A stretch of DNA of 64,000 nt from Macrophomina tecta (taxonomy: Eukaryota > Ascomycota > Dothideomycetes > Botryosphaeriales > Botryosphaeriaceae), in contig JAKSGN010000001.1 in assembly GCA_024180945.1 (NCBI GenBank), positions 1-64,000 of the forward strand, written 5' to 3'. Each line of letters begins with the position of its first letter. Position 1 is the stretch's first letter. The notes beneath the pieces are model-generated. The model saw only the letters and a list, made by a program, of their open reading frames with translations, did not search any database and had not been told where the DNA came from. The position numbers and the translations under genes are program-made. This document shows, one piece after another, positions 12,326 through 22,033 of the stretch.

Positions 12326-12809
12326 AAACCGGCATCCGCCAGACGGGGACATATCTATGAATTAGTTAGTTATAACTACTTTCTTGTACGCGCAATTCCC
12401 CATTTTTATTACTGCCGCATCAACTACCGAGCAGTATTCCTATATAGATAGCACTCACCACAACAGGAGGCGACCTCTCATCAATCTATTCGTCTGGGTA
12501 CGAAGCACCGGTCATTATTTACTTTACCTAAACTCAGCGCAGCCAGCACTAAAAATCACCCATAAGAGGGACATAATATATAGCAACTAACAGGCCAACC
12601 AACTAGCGAAAACGGCAGCCGAGCAGGGAAGGGGCGCCAGATACATTTGTAAACCGGGAAGGAAGAAAGCTCACAGCGGTCAAGCAGAGCTGGAACGGGA
12701 GACGGAGTAGAAGGAACACTAGCAGGCAACTTGTACAAGCAAACCCAAAAACCCATCAGGACGGTGATAGGCATCCACCGGGGAACAAAGAGGGCTGTCA
12801 GTACACTGA

Positions 12810-13598
12810 TTATAAATGAGGACGGGCGAGGTCCACTTCTTCGATCTTCCGGTCTAGCTCATGCGAGGCTCGCATTAGAACCGGTTCTTGGATTCCGCTG
12901 CCATTGACGGGACAACCCATAGCGTGGAAGAGTCTCAGGGTTTTGGACTCCTGGTAGTCACAGAGCGCCACCCCGCACTTTTCCAGGTGTTCGGTGACCG
13001 TCCTATAGGCATCATCGCCCTCGGATTTAGAAACCTTCACTTCGACCTCCATCAGGTGGAGCGATCGGGCTGCCACGTCGTCGAACGCGGCTTTGTATCC
13101 TTTGATGTTCAGCTTCCATTTCGGGTTCGGGTATGGACCGAACGCGACGAGGTCCTTCCAGACAATACGCCGATAACGTTCAGCGAAGCGGACTTGTTCA
13201 TCGCTCCAGAGGCTCGTCCCATCCACCGGGGATTGCTTTTCGCAGGTGTAGAACGTCTTGTCACCGTAGCGATCCCAGACGCAGACCCCCGTATCCGGGA
13301 CATTCGACGGTTCCTTGGCGAAACGGACCTTGAGTGAGGAGATCTCCTGACCCTTGCTGGTTTTGGTACGGAACATGAGCCCTTTCTGGATGTAAACCGG
13401 AGGGCTCGTGTCGTAGTAGGTGATCGGGTTCTGCTTATCCGGATCGTGGCCGTCTTCGCCGAGTTTCTGGAGCGCGATCTGCGGGTTCGAATCGCATATC
13501 GACCATTGAAGGTGGATTTCGTCTTCCGCTTTGGCCAGGGATGGGACCGCGAGTAGAACAACAGCAATGAAAGCGTGAAGTCTCGTAGTTATTCCCAT
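12810..13598 (-). CDS. secreted hypothetical protein
   Basis: A 262-residue protein read from the ATG at 13596-13598 ([10 protein letters not shown]). The hydrophobic stretch [16 protein letters not shown] followed by EDEIHLQ is a classic signal peptide with cleavage near residue 24. The mature part is polar, with scattered cysteines ([25 protein letters not shown]) and no further membrane segment. I do not recognise a catalytic motif; similar single-exon secreted proteins of unknown function are common in ascomycetes. The codons are GC-normal with no RIP-type stops, so the gene looks alive although it lies between two decayed piggyBac transposases. The open frame extends a few codons upstream without an ATG. 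Confidence 0.75.
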   Translation of the reverse strand: MGITTRLHAFIAVVLLAVPSLAKAEDEIHLQWSICDSNPQIALQKLGEDGHDPDKQNPITYYDTSPPVYIQKGLMFRTKTSKGQEISSLKVRFAKEPSNVPDTGVCVWDRYGDKTFYTCEKQSPVDGTSLWSDEQVRFAERYRRIVWKDLVAFGPYPNPKWKLNIKGYKAAFDDVAARSLHLMEVEVKVSKSEGDDAYRTVTEHLEKCGVALCDYQESKTLRLFHAMGCPVNGSGIQEPVLMRASHELDRKIEEVDLARPHL

Positions 13599-14033
13599 AT
13601 TAAAATTTCCCAAAGTTCTTACGCGTCAGATATCGTCAAAGGGAAGGTGATGCGACACATCATATATTATTAAAGCCCAGCACAAATTCATCATTCTGCT
13701 GTCACCTCCCCAACTCACGAGCGCCGCCACCACCATTTACCCATGACGCATGTCCTGGTAGTATGACATCTCTCTCACGACCATGGCAAATGTTCTCGAC
13801 CTATTAATTATTACGGACACAGCAGGAGAAGGTCAGATAACTGCAAGGGCGGCGGAAGGTGCGGGGCAGCGGCGGAAACAAGAAGTACCGACCCATCAGC
13901 CCTCTAAATCTTGCGACCTTAATCTGCGACGGTATTCAAGATCTTGAGCTACCCAGTTCCATGGATCTCTTGCACAGGGAGTAAGAGGTTTGTACGGTTC
14001 AATATGTTGGTGGCTCAGATATATTCCCTGGAT
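13599..14033. other. intergenic: upstream region of the secreted gene
   Basis: Normal composition, no open frame of note. It holds the promoter of the minus-strand secreted gene; no clear TATA box stands out. Confidence 0.4.
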
Positions 14034-14240
14034 GCCTCAGTCATCTCATTCTTTTAGGCCCCAAGATCATCATCTATGCTTTGCCACCTCCGCATAACTC
14101 CTCATTTCCACAAGCATAGGATAGCTTCATAGGATCTTCCCATCCTCGGCTACTCAATGCTCCCAGTCCTGCATATAAGCAGACCTACCTACCTGTCCCT
14201 CCAAAGACAGGCGGGAATTCACTCTTTCTGAAACATACGA
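14034..14240. repeat. left arm of inverted repeat flanking the RNase III-like gene
   Basis: Reads on the plus strand as an imperfect copy of the reverse complement of 14843-15033. Shared blocks, in order, are GCCTCAGTCATCT, CCTCATTT.CACA, ATCCTCGG.TA, CAGTC.TG.ATATAA, CCTACCTA.CTGTCCCTCC, GACAGG and CACTCTTTCT, with small indels between. The arm ends about 50 bp from the stop codon of the RNase III-like gene. Confidence 0.75.
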
Positions 14241-14289
14241 ATGGTGCGGACGAATGTCAGAGCCTGACAGTTGGCTGCCATCCTGCTTG

Positions 14290-14788
14290 CTATAGTGAAA
14301 GATTTTTAATAACATGCTTTACTGTTCTGATATTTTTCTTGGAGTCAACCCATACTGCCCCAATAACAGCCTCGACGGTCGAGGCCAGCGTAGCGCGCGG
14401 TGCCTCCCCTTCTTGCGCTGGGTGTTTGATAATATGACGGTCCAGGCCACGTTCTTCAGCGATATCCCTCAGTTTATTATTTGATCCAAATCTCTTGACC
14501 AGATCAGATCCTTCCTCTATTTTAGGTTAACAAAAATAACACGAAATCCAAGGTGGTAGTACCTGTGCTTGTCCCATCTGAATACCAGTTATCAAGTATG
14601 GCTAATTGTAATGCAGCATCGCCGACTAACGCTAAACGCTTGTTGCCCATCGGAGAACCATGGGCATCATCTCGTACGATGGAAGCACCTGCTGCCAGCA
14701 ATGCCTCGTCAAGCAACTGAGGCTGAACGAAGCGATAGCCAATAATGTTCTCGATGCGTTGTCTGTCTAGCATGGCTTCGGGGGTCAT
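14290..14788 (-). CDS. RNase III-domain protein, small, catalytic residues degenerate
   Basis: Two exons, 14563-14788 and 14290-14516, joined across a 46-nt intron (14517-14562; GTACTA donor, TTAACC branch, AATAG acceptor), encode 150 residues made only of an RNase III fold. The signature helix reads NKRLALVGDAALQLAILD, where active enzymes have NERLEFLGD: the two glutamates are Lys and Ala, and the Asp is kept. The second motif reads LASTVEAVIGAVWVD, where enzymes have DTVEA: the first acidic residue is Ser, the Glu is kept. So at least three of the metal-binding acids are missing and dsRNA cleavage is unlikely. No dsRNA-binding domain is present. Such stand-alone RNase III-fold proteins occur in many fungi with unknown role, and a structural or RNA-binding role is inference. 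The gene sits exactly between inverted repeat arms. Confidence 0.8.
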
Positions 14789-14842
14789 ATAAAATGTATT
14801 AGCCTGATCCTTGATGATACTGTCGAGTTTTGGAGAGTAGAG

Positions 14843-15033
14843 GAGTGAGTTTAGAAAGAGTGTATTCTACCTGTCTTCCTGGAGGGACAGCTAGGTAGGT
14901 CCTGTTTATATACATGACTGAGAGTTCTGGATAACCGAGGATAACAACAGTCAATAGTGCTTCCCGAAGCCTGTGAAAATGAGGGGTTGTGAGGTGACAA
15001 ATATGTTGTTGCCTAAAATCAGATGACTGAGGC
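14843..15033. repeat. right arm of inverted repeat (promoter side of the RNase III-like gene)
   Basis: Reverse-complement partner of 14034-14240. On the minus strand it lies 55-245 bp upstream of the RNase III-like start codon and contains TATATAA, so it is probably that gene's promoter. The left arm would then be a second copy of this promoter pointing into the 3' end of the gene. Confidence 0.75.
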
Positions 15034-15319
15034 AATAAGACAAAATAGTCTGTTGAACAATAAGGGATTAAAGGCACTGCTGTCATTCTGAATTGCTGCA
15101 ACCACTGCTAACTAGATAGATAGCAAGCAAAGGAGATACGTGTTCTTTGCGTGAGGCAGTGCAAAGCTGTAACGAATGTGAAGTGCATAAATGCTTGTGT
15201 GTAAGAGGGTAAAGCAGAGGCTGTATGAAGTAGTTTGACAGACAAAAAGCAAAGAATAACGGTAATAACAACGGAAAATAGTGATTATGGTTGACACTTC
15301 CGTAGTGTTACTCTTCCTG

Positions 15320-17903
15320 TTAATCCTCCTGTAATTCCCCTTGTCGCTTCTCCTATCTCTTTAGCTACAATCGTCCTAGCCCACGTCCTTGCCCACGTCC
15401 TTGGCCGCGCGTATCGCAGCTTATCGATTGGCTGAAAAGTTCAACACCAAGAAAATTTCCATATTCAGAACAAGTAATATCAGCGTAGTTGAATTTAAGC
15501 TCTCTTCTCATTAGCAACCCCAAATGATCCTCCTAGTATATATCGTTGTTGCATAAGTTGATATTACACATAGGGCAAGCAAAGACAGTACGTGGCGCCC
15601 TGCCACGGTCTCGTTGCTTTTGTGTGGAGGCTGCAATAGGCGTATTAAAGCGCGCCGAGTGTCTTGCTTCGGCCTGTCGGCCACGAGCAACACGGGCGCC
15701 GCAGGTGCTCGCTGGCAGCCTGCCGCGTAGGTGTTGCTGGCGATCAGCACGAATCACGCGCTCATACAGCGTCTCCTTGCGCCAAGAGAGCTTCCCATAC
15801 ATCCTCTCTGTTCGCTGACTAAGTTGTGCTACTAGCTGCTCGCGAAACTGCTTGTGATTGAAGACAGGGAGGGGCGGATGAGGCAATTGTGTACACTGTG
15901 CGAAGCGCGAGAGGTATAGTTCATATAGCTTAAAGGCATTTGTGATCGCAAGGTCAAGTAAGAGGTGCCAGAGTACCTAAGTCATATAAGTTAGCATATT
16001 CTCCGGTCTCTCTATATATTTATCATCTGTAAACTATGGGAATGCCGGAGAGGTACGACTAGCGCGAAGGCTTCATGAAAGTGGGTAAACAACCTTGCCG
16101 ATTGAGCGCTTGCGGCCATAAGCACTCGCGGCTGCGCCGATTAACGTATCTTCCACCCTCGCCAGTGAGGCCTCCTTGTTGTGTACTGCTCGCGCAGCTG
16201 GTTGTTGACGTCTACAGCATTCATATGGGTGTTGTAGTTGTCCGCGAAGGTTGGTAGAAAGACGCTGCGAGCCCTAGTACGTATCGTAAAGGGCTCACCC
16301 TGTCGCTGCCAGTCGTCAAAAGCCGCTTGAGAGCTTGCTTTTGGTGGGCGCCAGCGATCCTTCTGGACGAATGAGGATGCGTCGTCCACTGTGCTCATAA
16401 AGAGAGTTGGCACGGAATCCTGCCAGCACACCTGCATAACCCCCCTCTGTATGTTGCGTTGAAGTGACCCCAGCCGGGCATGTTGTAGCCGTTCTTGAGC
16501 GCAGCGAGCTCATAATGCACCCTAGCCGCCTTTGCCGTGTTTGCTGTGCCGTGGGCACCGATTCCTTGCTCACGGAGCACTTTGAAGAGGTCCTTAGACG
16601 TGTAAAAGTTGTCCATGTAGATGCAATATGGCGCTGGCGGAAGGTGGCTTGCAAGCTCAAGAACAACTGCCTTGCTGCCAGCTAAGCGGTAAGGATGCCG
16701 TGTAAAATGAGGATCAACACCGACGATTCCTGCTTTCTTTTCAACATACCGCCAACCTAAGACAATGTTGCTAACGCTGTCGGCGATTGCATATGCTTTA
16801 AAGCCCTCACCTGCTGACTTGTTTGGCAAGGCCATGGTGTACATGGACCGGCCTGTAAAGAGCTGCGTCATTTCGTTAATAGCAAGCTCTGAGCCTGGGT
16901 TGAGAAGCCGCCGAGTCATCGCTTTGATATGATCTTCTAGAATCGTCACCTTTAGCCGTTCGGGTATGCTGCGATAGGCTGCTTGCGGAGGTACGTCTTC
17001 TGGCGGGCCTTCGGCTTGGTCTTGATCGATAGGAAGGGTCGATATGAAAGAACTGCTGCAGCGCTTCGTAGCGATGCTTCGACATATTGCCCTGTATTTG
17101 CTCATAGTAATTTGGATATGTCTTGGTCCAGAATTGCTTGTATTCCTCATGACCCACGAAACCCATAAGTATCTGCACGGCTATAAAGCCATACAGCTCA
17201 CCCATGGTGGTATCGACCCACGGGCACGTCCAATCGCTCGGCTTATCAGGTGCGTTCCGCCGCCAATATTCGTTTGTGTTGTCTCGAATTTGCTCAAGCA
17301 GCCATTGAGGAATGTAGAGGTCAAAAAAAGGTATTGGACCTTGTCAGATGTTGTTGTCAAGCCAGGTGTTGTTGTTAAAGTCGTTTGGTAGGTGTAGCTC
17401 GGGCTCGCGCTGCGGAACGTCGATCTTTTAAAGGTCTTGTGGTGGCTTGTTCCATTCAAACGCTTCGCGGCGATTTGCTTTAAAGGGATCTTCACGAAGG
17501 ATAGACCTCTAAGAGGCCTGCGAGGATTGCGGCGTCGATTGGCTAGCGGTAGCATCTTCGATGATCGGAAACTCGTTGCGACGTGGTCGGCCGCGGTTTC
17601 GTCTAGTTGGGGCCGGAATATGAGAGTTTTAGGTATGCGGAGGTGTTAAGAGGCTCTTTACTAGGTCGCTTTTTATCTATCTGCGATGAAATACGAGCGC
17701 TGGAGCGCTTGGGGGGGCATAATGGGCTGTCGAGCGACATGACCTTGGTGTTGCGTGGTTATAAGCTTGGAGTGTTGCGATGATGATGCTTTGCTAAGAG
17801 CTAGATTAGGCAAGCGCTAAGCCTAAAGGACGTAGATAAGGACTAGAGTGTAGGACGATTGTAGCTAAAGAGGTATTGTAATGATGCCTTTCCTTAAGGT
17901 TAA
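15320..17903 (-). mobile_element. piggyBac-like DNA transposon with inverted ends
   Basis: A transposase frame on the minus strand is bracketed by a perfect 22-bp inverted repeat, 15357-15378 against 17851-17872. Imperfect matching continues inward through repeated ACGTCCTT blocks to about 15410 and 17820. TTAA tetranucleotides, the piggyBac target, lie just outside at 15320-15323 and 17900-17903, but the outermost bases do not match well, so the exact ends are uncertain. Composition is GC-normal with frame shifts rather than RIP stops. Confidence 0.65.
15533..17470 (-). pseudogene. piggyBac-like transposase, broken by frame shifts
   Basis: Successive frames give the whole family order: PQWLLEQIRDNTNEYW and MGELYGFIAVQILMGF (N-terminal part), YEALQQFFHID, then NPGSELAINEMTQLFTGRS (the AxDE-like block), IPNKSAGEGFKAYAIAD-type core, VVLELASHLPP...IYMDNFYTS, WQDSVPTLFMSTVDD, NAVDVNNQLREQYTTRRPHW, and finally VLWHLLLDLAITNAFKLYEL with a C-terminal CPMCNINLC zinc-ribbon-like end. 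Frame changes occur near 17020 and 16450, a stop lies near 17355, and a break or a ~180-nt intron lies near 15975-16150. Probably dead, although the catalytic region is well preserved. Confidence 0.75.
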
Positions 17904-17951
17904 CTTGGTTCTCTAGGCTGGGGCGATGCGATTCCGCAGCGCCTATTTACT

Positions 17952-17969
17952 TTAATCCTTAAGGATTAA
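17952..17969. repeat. perfect 18-bp palindrome
   Basis: TTAATCCTTAAGGATTAA reads the same on both strands. It lies between the piggyBac right end and the stop codon of the oxidase relic and contains two half-sites of TTAATCCT. Origin unclear: possibly a transposon footprint. Confidence 0.5.
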
Positions 17970-17976
17970 TATTAAA

Positions 17977-19146
17977 TCACTGGTTAAAGATATTCTTTGG
18001 GTCGTACCGCTTCTTAAGCTTCTGCAGCCTCGGCGTACTTATATAGTATATGACCTCGTTCGTCTTATCCCTAATGGCGAAGTTGATATATCTGCTAGTA
18101 ATGAATATATAGTCCTCTAATATTAGCTAATAAGAAGATTATATAGTAGGCACTTATGTTCGGTTCGTAGGGAGGCTATTTGTAGCGCGCTATAGGTCGC
18201 GGATGCGGGATCCAAACGCCTCCGCCCTAGCATCGAGGCTCGAGTCCGGATACCAGGCAATTGCGATACCATGAAAGCGGATATCGCGGCTTGGAAACGA
18301 CGCCGACGACGTCGGAATCGATTGCGCCCTATCGAGCGAGTAGCACTCGACTAAGACAACACTATTCTCGGTATTAGGGTTCCGGAGGAAGTCGGTATAG
18401 GCGTTCCAGATCTGGCGCCAGGTCGACGGTACCATATGTGAGAAGCCGGCGCCGTACGAGGGCTTACGCTCGCCCTTAACGCAGACGTGGTCCACGCCGG
18501 TGTTCCACTGGTCATAGGGCAGTGCGGCGGTGGTATCCCGGTAAGGGCCGATAGCGAGGAGGGACTAGAAGGCGGCGCGGCCCTCCGCCTCAGAGCCGTA
18601 GTAGAAGGGCGTGGCGAGGGCTATAGGCGCGTAGTCGGGAGCGCCGGTAGTAGTAAAGTAGAGGAAGACATTCATACGCGGCTTAATATCCAGATTTTCA
18701 ATAGCCTGAACAACACGCTCGATCTTATCCGGGATGTAGAATAAGCCCCCTAGCCACGCCGTGTTTTAAGCTCGTGGCACGGGTGTTGTCTTCATCACGG
18801 CCGACGTAACGATACCGAAATTAGGGGCTGCGCCACGGAGAGCCCACCAGAGATCGACCTGCTGGGGGGTTACGGTAACGAAGCTTCCATTAGCAAGGAC
18901 GACATTCATGGAGAGGATGTTATCGATGCTGAGACCGTACAGTCCGATCAAATGGCCTAAGCCACCGCCCAGCGCGGCTCCTAAGGTTCCCATGCAGTTA
19001 CAGTTACCCGTGATGATCTGGGCATCGTTATTGTACGCGGCGCTGATTACCTCGCTGATAACCGCGCCGCCTTGCACGCGCGCCTGCTTCTTAAGTCCAT
19101 CGTACATGGCGTTAACGTGATCGAGAGTCCTACGACTATATACCAA
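17977..19146 (-). pseudogene. FAD-linked (berberine-bridge-like) oxidase, RIP-killed and 5'-truncated
   Basis: A single frame of about 390 codons shows the C-terminal two thirds of a PCMH-type flavin oxidase. It has NCNCMGTLGAALGGGLGHLIGLYGLSIDN and LWWALRGAAPNFGIVTSAV of the FAD domain, then a long substrate domain, and ends with RLQKLKKRYDPKNIFNQ, the typical BBE terminus, followed by a genuine stop. At least five codons inside the frame are TAA or TAG (for example near 18766 and 18568), several where glutamine is expected. No frame shift is seen, so point mutation of the RIP kind is the cause. The N-terminal His-bearing FAD motif is not found upstream of 19146; a TATATAG acceptor just there may mark a lost or unrecognised first exon. 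Confidence 0.8.
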
Positions 19147-19854
19147 ATAAGCAGTCGTGAGTCAAAACTGCATCTGTGAGCTACAGACGCTAACTACATT
19201 CAGTCGGCTTCGTACCCCCCGACGGAAAGTTCTTCTCCTTCGACTCGCGCGCAAACGGTAACTCGCACGGCGCTCGTTTGCTCTCTTAGTCAGCGCTCAA
19301 ACCCTATAGCGCTAGCGACACCCGAGCAACCCCGATATACAGCTGGCGCGCTCTCTTTACAGCGGACCGTTCTCTTTCGCTCCCGGTTCTGACACATGGG
19401 GCCCAACGACGGCCGGAAGCAACGCCTCGGCCGTGCGATCGTCCCGCAGTATGTTGCGCAAAAGCCGGATCTTTGTGCAGCGCCCCTAATCGGTGCAGTC
19501 CCAAAGCTGCAAGAGGAGACGACACGGCAACTCACGCCGCACACAAACCCATGCGGGGGCAGCATTTGTCACGGACTGTTAAGACCTAGAACATGATCTA
19601 TGGCCACCAAACCCAATATGCGCGCCGACGCGGGGAAGCTAGGTCTGCGACGTCGCGGTGCAATCTCACATGCACCAAGGCACACATAGGAACTAATCAA
19701 GTCCCGAACTACATTTCTCTGTCACATGCAATAGCAAGCTACTAAATTTAATACGTATTCTGTCCGTACATTGATCCCGCTCATGCGCAAATGGCTTAAG
19801 CTGTGGTACCCCAATTTGGAAGGTGCTCATATTAGTCAATAACGTGACCAGAAC
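19147..19854. other. intergenic stretch without a supported gene
   Basis: Short overlapping open frames on both strands (19290-19596) look like frame shadows with cysteine/arginine-rich translations and no family match. The stretch may hold the missing 5' end of the oxidase relic. Confidence 0.4.
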
Positions 19855-20571
19855 CTATTCATACTCCTTTATCAAGGCATTGTTCCCGACCATCTCCGCA
19901 AACTTGCCAATGACAGTTGAATGAGCCCATGGCTTAAGATCGATCTCCTTCCTGATTGTGTTGGTAAAGCATTCACTCCACCCGAGCCTCGGGCACTTCT
20001 CCACGACGTTTTTGATGGTATCAGGATGAATCAACTCTTGAAAGTGGCCGGCATTGTCTAAGAAAGTGGCGGTTTGTACTAGAAAGCCGACGCAACTGAT
20101 GGTACCGATCTCACCGGGATCTTGATGGCGGATAATCGCTTCGGCGACGATTTCCGCTTGACTCTTGGGGGCGCCAAACCCCAGCAGAGTCTTCAGCGCT
20201 TCAATGCCACCCCAAAAGTCGAAGCTCATGTGGGTGCCACTGAGGTTCTCGGGAACGGTTCCAATGTCGTGGAAGATGCAGACCAGTAACCATGTTTCAG
20301 GACTGATCCACCCGTCTGAGAGCCAGCGGGGGAACTGAGTCTTCATGATCGCCAGGCCGTAGTAGTACACGCGCAGACTGTGGTTCAGCGTCTCGATCGG
20401 AAGCTGCTTCTGCACGCGTGCGAGACTCTGGCGGACCAAGTCGGTGTCGGGGAACGGCATGTCCTCAAGGGTGAGCGGTATGGGGTCGGTGAGTTTAGAC
20501 TTTCCTTGAAGGACGACGGCGGGGTTGCGGGGAACGGCACGCCAGCCGTAGGGCTTGTCTGCTGCGGACAT
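19855..20571 (-). CDS. cyanamide hydratase-like HD-domain protein
   Basis: A single-exon protein of 238 residues from the ATG at 20569-20571 (MSAADKPYGW), close to the ~240 residues usual for fungal cyanamide hydratases and yeast Ddi2/3. These soluble metal enzymes add water to cyanamide to give urea. Visible HD-domain ligands are NHSLR (His64), the FHDIGTV pair His101-Asp102, IIRHQD (His149) and a LDNAG block. The RKEIDLKPWAH segment near the C-terminus is also family-typical. No secretion signal or organelle targeting signal. There are no stops or RIP-type damage although its neighbours on both sides are dead genes, so it appears functional. Substrate is inferred from family; some HD relatives act on other small amides or nitriles. 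Confidence 0.85.
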   Translation of the reverse strand: MSAADKPYGWRAVPRNPAVVLQGKSKLTDPIPLTLEDMPFPDTDLVRQSLARVQKQLPIETLNHSLRVYYYGLAIMKTQFPRWLSDGWISPETWLLVCIFHDIGTVPENLSGTHMSFDFWGGIEALKTLLGFGAPKSQAEIVAEAIIRHQDPGEIGTISCVGFLVQTATFLDNAGHFQELIHPDTIKNVVEKCPRLGWSECFTNTIRKEIDLKPWAHSTVIGKFAEMVGNNALIKEYE

Positions 20572-21379
20572 TTCGATGCTTGGCAGGTGCAATGGTATGT
20601 AACCAAGTGGTCGGAAGGTCTAAGTTGGAAGGAAATAGAATATGAAATATAGCAGAAAACATAGATTAAATAGTTAATGGAGTGTAAGCTCAGTTGCCAC
20701 CTAATACTACTTTATGGTTTGTGATTATTAGGATAAAGCCCCTTATGATCGAGAGTAAAGTAGAACAACCACTATAAATTTACTAATTTAATTCATCGTC
20801 CCACCCCTTGCATCATTACGTCTTCTAATATCTCGCTCACTATAGGATTTAGAATCCTATTGTTCGCATAGGTCGCCGCAGCAGACTAGTATAAGCGTCT
20901 TAACCCGTGACTTAAGTCAGATTCCTCCGCGTCGCCTGTGGGCGCAGATATCTGCATATGCGTCTCTCCCTTACCGTCTCAGCCTGCCTGAGCAAGGCCG
21001 CCTGTTCGGTACGCACCTTGTTCTGCTCAACGACAACACCTAGCATATCATGGACATCGTGAAACTGGACTCTTTCGATTACACGGCACGGCAGTTGTGT
21101 CGCGACGCGACATGCGATGACGCGTCCGAAAGCGTTAGCGGATGCGCTAATGCATATTGCACTCGCGCGATTGCTCCAACCAATAGGCATTTTATCCCGT
21201 CCTGCCCTTACGGGTGAGGGGTAAAGACGCCCCTCTCACGACGTTCGCACGGCATTTCTGGTCAAGTGCAACGTAAGCCATAGCTATAGTCGAGAGCGCT
21301 AGGCTCTTCGGCGCCGATCGAAGTCGAGCTATGCGGGGTATAGATATAGAGGTAATACGTTCGCGTTATATTCTAGTAG
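20572..21379. other. intergenic / decayed stretch
   Basis: Holds the promoter of the cyanamide hydratase-like gene and, from about 20900, sequence of mixed composition with a 92-codon minus-strand frame (20912-21190) that lacks an ATG start that I can defend and matches no family I know. The C-terminal part of the viperin-like relic would be expected here but is not recognisable. Confidence 0.4.
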
Positions 21380-22033
21380 TCTAGTTCCCGCGCGGCGCCC
21401 GGAAATTAACGGCCTTCGACGGGTGCAATACGAAACAGCCGAACCGTATTCTCGCTATCGTTGCTACGCCTAATTCTTTTATTCGTCTCTGGATTAAACA
21501 AGTCGCAAGACACTACTACGATACCTAGCCACTAACGATTTCTAAATCATGCTGCTGTTGCTTACGACGCTAGTACTCTCGACGCTAAGCTCCTCTTTAT
21601 AATAGCGAAGTTGTTTGATAAGGAGGTAAGGGTAAAGAAAGGGCTCTCCGCCCGTATTGCTAAGCTTGCTTATGCCGGCCTCTTCTAGTAACCGCAGGCC
21701 ACGTTTCGCCTCATCAACAGGGAGGGCGTAAGAATAGGTATTAGTATAGAAACAAAAGCCGTATATATAGTTATACTTTAAGATAGGAAGTAGTTTATAG
21801 AACTTAATACATCTAGTCTATACTAATAGATTATTAGGTGGCTTATTAATTGCGTTTAGCTTAGCGTATTTCTTAGTTCTAGTAGATATAAGGACGTTAA
21901 AGAGGATAATAATAAATAGATATAGGGCTGCTACTACGTTCGTTAGAAGAGTAATAATAGCTATAAATAGATACGCCCTAATGATGCGTTGGAAAACAGC
22001 GTAGCGATAGTTATAAACCTGCTTTCTTAGCAT
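21380..22033 (-). pseudogene. viperin-like radical-SAM protein (RSAD2-type), RIP-decayed
   Basis: From the ATG at 22031-22033 the frame begins with a hydrophobic N-terminal segment (IITLLTNVVAALYLFIIILF), as viperins have a membrane-binding helix. It then reaches a degenerate radical-SAM cluster YNYIYGFC (21761-21784 region), where CxxxCxxC is expected: two cysteines are now tyrosine, a G-to-A change. Next come LPVDEAKRGLRLL, the GGEP motif in LSNTGGEPFLYP, RYYKEEL and SVVSNSS, all in the order found in viperin. After a stop (ATTTAG) and a frame shift near 21530, SCDLFNPETNKRI matches the SCDSF..ETN block. Members make ddhCTP, an antiviral chain terminator, from CTP. This copy cannot be active. 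The C-terminal third is lost or unrecognisable. Confidence 0.75.

Noticed and set aside
12888..13337. 149-codon plus-strand frame opposite the secreted-protein gene
   Set aside because: It is the antisense shadow of a well-formed gene with a signal peptide; no family match.
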